From Undaria pinnatifida (Eukaryota; Sar; Phaeophyceae; Laminariales; Alariaceae), in assembly GCA_012845835.1 (NCBI GenBank), contig JABAKD010000002.1, positions 20,784,129 through 20,848,128 of the forward strand: 64,000 nucleotides of DNA. The letters are read 5' to 3'. The notes under the pieces were generated by a model. The model did not search any database, was not told where the DNA came from, and was given only the letters and a program-made list of their open reading frames with translations. Numbering within the stretch: position 1 is the first letter of the stretch; each line of letters opens with the position of its first letter. Positions 60,101 through 64,000 of this stretch are shown in pieces. Made by a program: the position numbers and the translations under genes.

Positions 60101-61867
60101 TAGGTGGGTGCATTGGCGGTTCTTCTAGTACTGTATTTCTAGTCGATTTAATCATCCTATTGATAAATATTCTTTGGCTGCTGTCATCTGCACTGTTTCC
60201 AGCTGTTTTGCTAACTTCGTGTTCCCTTACCATACTTCTGCTGAATATTCCAGCTTTGGTACAATCGCATTAATCATAGCACATATTTTAATCCTAGTGT
60301 CACGGTGCGAATCTGTTAGGATCGTATCCATCTTGCCTACGTTTGTTTTGCCCTTTCCTATTACTCTTGCTGTGTGTGCATCCCGAGAGCAGTATTTTGA
60401 AACCTCCACGCCAAGGTATGTGTACTGGATACGGTCGACAACTCACCTTCTCCCCCACGTCCACTTGAATGTTACTGGATTATCCTAATCTTCGTTACAT
60501 ACAACTATTAATACCGCGCACATTTTTGTGATCGCTGTCTCTCTCCATTTCCTAGGCTATTCTAGCACCTTCACCATTCGTTTCTGCAGTCCTTCGGGTG
60601 CTTCAGATATCCCCACGAAATCATCCGCCAACACCAATCCCGAAAGAGCATCTTGCCCCCCGGCGACTCCCTGCTTTGATTCTTCGACTCCTACTATCGT
60701 GTCATTAATATGCACGTTAAACATATTGGTTGATAGAGTACACCCCTGTGCCACTCCTTGCAAAATATCAACAAAGTTCGGGAAGGAGGGAGGGGGTATC
60801 TCCACACGCACATGGAAGGTGAGCGCATTCATGCGACTCCTTTGCAGTCTCGGAGATGCTTGGGGTTAGTCACGCTAGCTTCAGCAGTGAATGATTTTAC
60901 AACTCAAAATTTGTCTGGTTGTACAAAAACCAACACCGCAAGAGCATCATTATGCCCGCCACAGCTATTATAGCTAACAATCGGACGGTGTCCGCTAGTT
61001 TCCGCCGGTATACGACGATAACAACGTAATTCAGCGCCAACGATACGCGTTGGCGTCCTGTTCCCCATGTACAGCTAAAAGGTCGTACGATGTTTGCAGT
61101 CCTGTTTCAACAATCGGCCACTTGTAATATGATAATTTGATGGTGCTGAAGGGCTATAGCCTGGTAATGCACCGCTTCTCTCCAACGAACACGAGACGCC
61201 GAGGTGAATCCAACGTGGCAAGTAGAAACGACGATCTCCATACTGGCCGAGGACTCCATCCCGCTGCAACATGGTGAACTCAGGGGGATTTGATGTAATA
61301 CATATATTTGCGAACGAAACTCGACCGCTCAGTGCTGTCAGCAGTTTCTGCCTCCCGCAAGTTTTAATATTCAGGTCGTAGAATACAACATTTAGCTATG
61401 CCGTCAGCAAAGCCCAACTAAGAGAGCGTGAGTGGGGCGGCGGTGTTTCGTTTGGCGGTCGGGCGTCGAAAAGTGCACCGCAAGGCGGATAAAATATCAT
61501 ATGCCATACGTACACGCACCGGAAACAAGTCGGGGTAGACCTTCGAGAGAACCCCCGTCGTGTCGCGATACAGAGCGCGGAGCTGTTGAGCCCGTAAGGC
61601 GGTTCGGCCGAGCAGCTTCTGGTCTTGGAGTTCAAGCAGGCTCTCTTCACTCCAGTGCCTGAGGTTGTGCGGCGTCGGCAGCACGCGCAGGTACGGCCAA
61701 TAGAACGAACCCTCGCCCTTCAGCATCTCCTGCATCAGGTAGAGCGCGAGTCCGTTGTCGCCCTTGAGAAGCTTGGCGTTGTCGCGATGGACGTGGCCTA
61801 AGTCCGGGTCGACCTTCGCGTGAAACTCCGACATCATCAGTCGGTGTGGAATGGTCACCATGTACTC
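54107..61867 (-). CDS. SET-domain methyltransferase, Rubisco-LSMT/SETD3 type (5'-partial)
   Basis: These enzymes methylate Lys or His of non-histone or histone proteins using S-adenosylmethionine. Minus-strand exons are 61867-61520, 58293-58160, 58017-57982, 57323-57072, 56123-55484, 54939-54811 and 54385-54107; phases agree and give 605 residues. SET motifs in order are YMVTIPHRLMM, ARAFGRRLKSSALVPFADCL with the NH motif (LNHGN), GAEVLNSYGRRANDN and LLLEYGF (expected catalytic Tyr). The Rubisco-substrate-binding-type helical domain follows (LWSLDVLRFYR, FPTTLEHDE, ALTYRITVKRILARQLE). A ~130-residue Gly/Pro/Asp low-complexity insert interrupts it. The N-terminal GRG motif exon is not found between 61867 and the window end, so the gene is probably cut off. 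The junction 55484/54939 needs a GC donor (GAG|GCATGA). Introns contain LINEs and MITEs. Confidence 0.8.
54595..54762. mobile_element. hAT-like MITE with likely 8-bp target duplication
   Basis: The 168-bp element begins CAGGGCTTTTCACGAGTCA and ends TTCGTGAAAAGCTCTG. Flanking octamers are AAGATTAC and GGTATTAC (five of eight match, the last five exactly). CAGGG-type ends with an 8-bp duplication are typical of hAT elements. It lies in the last intron of the SET gene. Confidence 0.7.
56383..56665. mobile_element. MITE, GACGCG/CTATCG-type family, diverged copy
   Basis: The left end is GACGCGCGCTTCAATAGAGG and the right end CACCTCTACGTAGCATAAGT. The interior has AATGACGGGGTT and CCATGGGCC blocks shared with the 45201 and 43364 copies. 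It lies in an intron of the SET gene. Confidence 0.6.
58340..59195 (-). mobile_element. LINE 3'-end fragment with poly-C tail (copy A)
   Basis: Minus-strand frames encode WRAGIWWDRVVDKPWKNIG, ERLALRRKVNEGAHLDIYRR and a Cys/His-like segment (QKCSCGKAEESRT). The 3' end reads ATATGAGTACGCC followed by a CT- and C-rich tail. That tail directly precedes the acceptor of the SET exon at 58293. Frame changes show it is inactive. It is truncated at its 5' end, where copy B begins. Confidence 0.75.
59220..60850 (-). mobile_element. LINE fragment with RT active-site region (copy B)
   Basis: The minus strand encodes part of the reverse-transcriptase domain (GVAQGCTLSTNMFNVHIND and a SGLVLADDFVGIS box where most RTs have a YADD-like box), then RIKICAMINAIVPKLEYSAE, YKVRNMPKRG, and the C-terminal part with CDMEKFGTLDSNEKT. 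Several frameshifts and a tandem CGTAGTTTCAGC-type repeat (about 59680-59745) disrupt it. It is 5'-truncated near 60850 and lies head-to-tail with copy A in an intron of the SET gene. Confidence 0.75.
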
Positions 61868-64000
61868 CTGCCGATTGTTTTGTTGGTTTTGTTGCGGGAG
61901 GGGGAGGGGTGCGCCCTGTGAGAGACAAATTGATATTCAGAAAGTCCAGGTATTTTACGGCCTTGCAGCTTTACAGACAGTTCTTGTTGGGAAAAAAAGA
62001 CAGCAGGGCACCAGCAGGGCGCATTACTGACGAAAGCATTACCTCCATGGAAATCATACATGGTACGTTCACACGGGTATTGCATTGGTTAATATCCTAA
62101 TGCTGTGCGTGTAGTCTACTCGTGCACTCCTTGTTCGAACTCGTACTTTATACCTGGTGCTGTGTCCGTGTACTCGTACCCGCAATCTACAACAGACAAT
62201 GTCTCAACAAGTGTGGAACCTACACTACACCCCCAAGAAACACTATTGCGGAACATCATCTCTATTAATAGAATAGAGCTAGGGAATAGGGTCAGCCCCT
62301 CCACCGCACTGGTGGAGGTGGCATTTTTTTTTCAAGGCCAACCGGTTATCATGCAGTATATGCCATACGGCGTACAAGGTTCCCCTTCGGGACGGCGTTG
62401 ACTTGATATTCCGGGGGCGTCGCACGTAGAGAAGGGTGACTCCTGACGTTCCAATGATATGTACCTGATATGATATGAGCTACTGTTTTTGCTCCTGCTG
62501 TTGTATGCTTGGTATATCTGGTATGAGGTCCGACGGCGTGTGTTTGATTGTTGCATTGGACGTGAAGCTATTATTGTGGCTCGATCTTCTGCTGTGCACA
62601 AACCACACACGCATACACCGTGACTGCGGTTTGGGTATCGTACTATAGCTGTTTATCCTTGACACGATATTGCCACTACTGGTACCGCTATCCTGTGTAT
62701 ACTGCTGAGCTGCACTGCCTCTGTAAAAGGATTTAACATTTTATCGCGAGAAGAGGAAAACAATAAATAGCTATTTATTCCCTCCTGTACTCTTGTCGAA
62801 TAGTTAGTGTCGAGTTCTGCATGAAATATACAAGCTAAAGGCACCATCTGCGGTCGATTGATGATTAAAAATAACTAGGCTTATGGCAGGGCTCGAAGCT
62901 TGAACTGGACCTAACTAACAACTAATTACCAGGTATAGTTTTCGACACTAACCACTCTTGTTTCTGGCGATACCAACTACAATTCCTGGTCTGGTGTATT
63001 AATTTGTTTCAATTAATAGACAGTCTTAAATCCCATCGAAAGAGCTATTTAAAAACCCATTTAATTATATGCAAATCCCACAACCAAATGTATCAGACGT
63101 CTAATTCAAACCAACTGAATTCCCCCAAAACATGTGTGTGGTCAGTTTAAATTGGTAGGCAGTGTTCGAAATCACTCGCCCTGACAAATATCATGAAATA
63201 ACCCAAATCACTTGTCCGTGTGATTTATGTTAATACATTGCATCCAAAATAAATTGCTATTATTAGGACCATCCCAATGTAATGACTTTCTCGTAGATCA
63301 AGCGTCTGTTGTTGGACAATTTCAGTTGATAGAAAGCCATCCAAACCAATGGCCCGGACAAATGGTAGTCGCGCACCTGGTAAATCATTATTTGGACAAA
63401 TCCAATTGAACCACCACTTCGTTTATCATAGATCATTTGACACAACAATTCAATTTCAATGGCATTCTCCGAATCGATTATATATTATGTGGACAACTCT
63501 ATTTAATTGACAGCCTTCTAAACAAGGTGTCCTGGCCATCCCCACTAATTGACGGTTTCTGTAATAAAATTGTAGACACAATTGTTGCTTATTATTATTG
63601 GAATTGTCAAGGGTGTGGATAGTTTGCAAGCAAGCCGCTGGCCGTGGCGATGTCTGTTGCCCGACGCCAACCTACGAGTGTCTGTTGTTGGTGTTGTCGG
63701 GCGACCTCTACCTACCAAAAGAAGCAAGTAATAGACAGCAGCTCAATCAAGCAGCAGCATTATAGTATCATTCAACAAGTTGACGAAAGCAGCGACGACG
63801 GTTGCTGGAACGCCGTCAGCACGTCTCTCCGCGGTCAGACGTCATACAGTCGGCCTGTGGGGCTCAGATCTAGAGACTGCCACAGAAGCTGGCTCAGCAC
63901 GCGCCTCTCCGTGTGTACGTAGAGAAGATGCAGCAGAGACACAGCTAGTCAGCGTGCTGGCCCCGGATGCTTACGTGAATATTGATTCGACACAATAAAT
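61868..64000. other. Upstream part of SET gene or intergenic; no gene seen
   Basis: I found no exon here that would supply the missing N-terminal SET motif. From about 62.9 to 63.6 kb the DNA becomes markedly AT-rich with frequent CAATT, TGGACAA and AACCAA words. From 63.63 kb it returns to GC-richer sequence. Confidence 0.4.

Overview
The window reads as nuclear DNA of a multicellular stramenopile, most probably a brown alga of the Ectocarpus type. This is inferred from gene architecture and not proven. Genes are few and split by many 0.3-10 kb introns. Introns have GT-AG ends, and long C-rich pyrimidine runs precede many acceptors. GC content is high, CAG/CTG triplets and pentanucleotide arrays are everywhere, and most of the space is decayed LINEs, SINE-like units and MITEs. 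I see no operons, bacterial promoters, CRISPR arrays or organellar gene blocks.

I could follow six spliced or single-exon genes by joining exons whose phases agree. From left to right: (1) a plus-strand uncharacterised protein with a long disordered N-terminus (69-4509, possibly 5'-partial); (2) a minus-strand LSM4 gene (18546-7483), the U6 snRNA/mRNA-decay Sm-like subunit, with a remote RG-rich tail exon; (3) a plus-strand GT60-type GlcNAc transferase (exons 28572-38192), with a separate signal-anchor ORF at 18787 that may be its first exon; (4) a minus-strand leucine-rich-repeat protein of XRRA1 type (47280-40380); (5) a plus-strand intronless protein resembling C1orf52/UPF0690 (51688-52518); (6) a minus-strand SET-domain methyltransferase of the Rubisco-LSMT/SETD3 type (61867-54107, 5' end not found). 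These genes do not form a pathway. LSM4 and the 18787 ORF are arranged head to head with about 240 bp between them. The GT60 and XRRA1 genes converge, as do the C1orf52-like and SET genes.

The repeat content is the more unusual part. One LINE family and one SINE-like family both end in a GAGTAC-plus-poly-C tail. Several sense-oriented copies lie just upstream of exon acceptors, so their tails fall in the polypyrimidine-tract region. The large XRRA1 intron holds a ~1.5 kb palindrome, nested MITEs (one with perfect ends and a 4-bp target duplication) and two dimeric tRNA-like SINEs in opposite orientation. Other features are an inverted SINE pair in LSM4 intron 1, a perfect 300-bp tandem duplication, a LINE fragment broken mainly by two stop codons, a broken tyrosine-recombinase fragment and hAT-like MITEs. 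The SET gene appears to need a GC-AG intron. I found no clear candidate for a wholly new molecular system. The poly-C-tailed retroelements and their position next to acceptors are the best lead.
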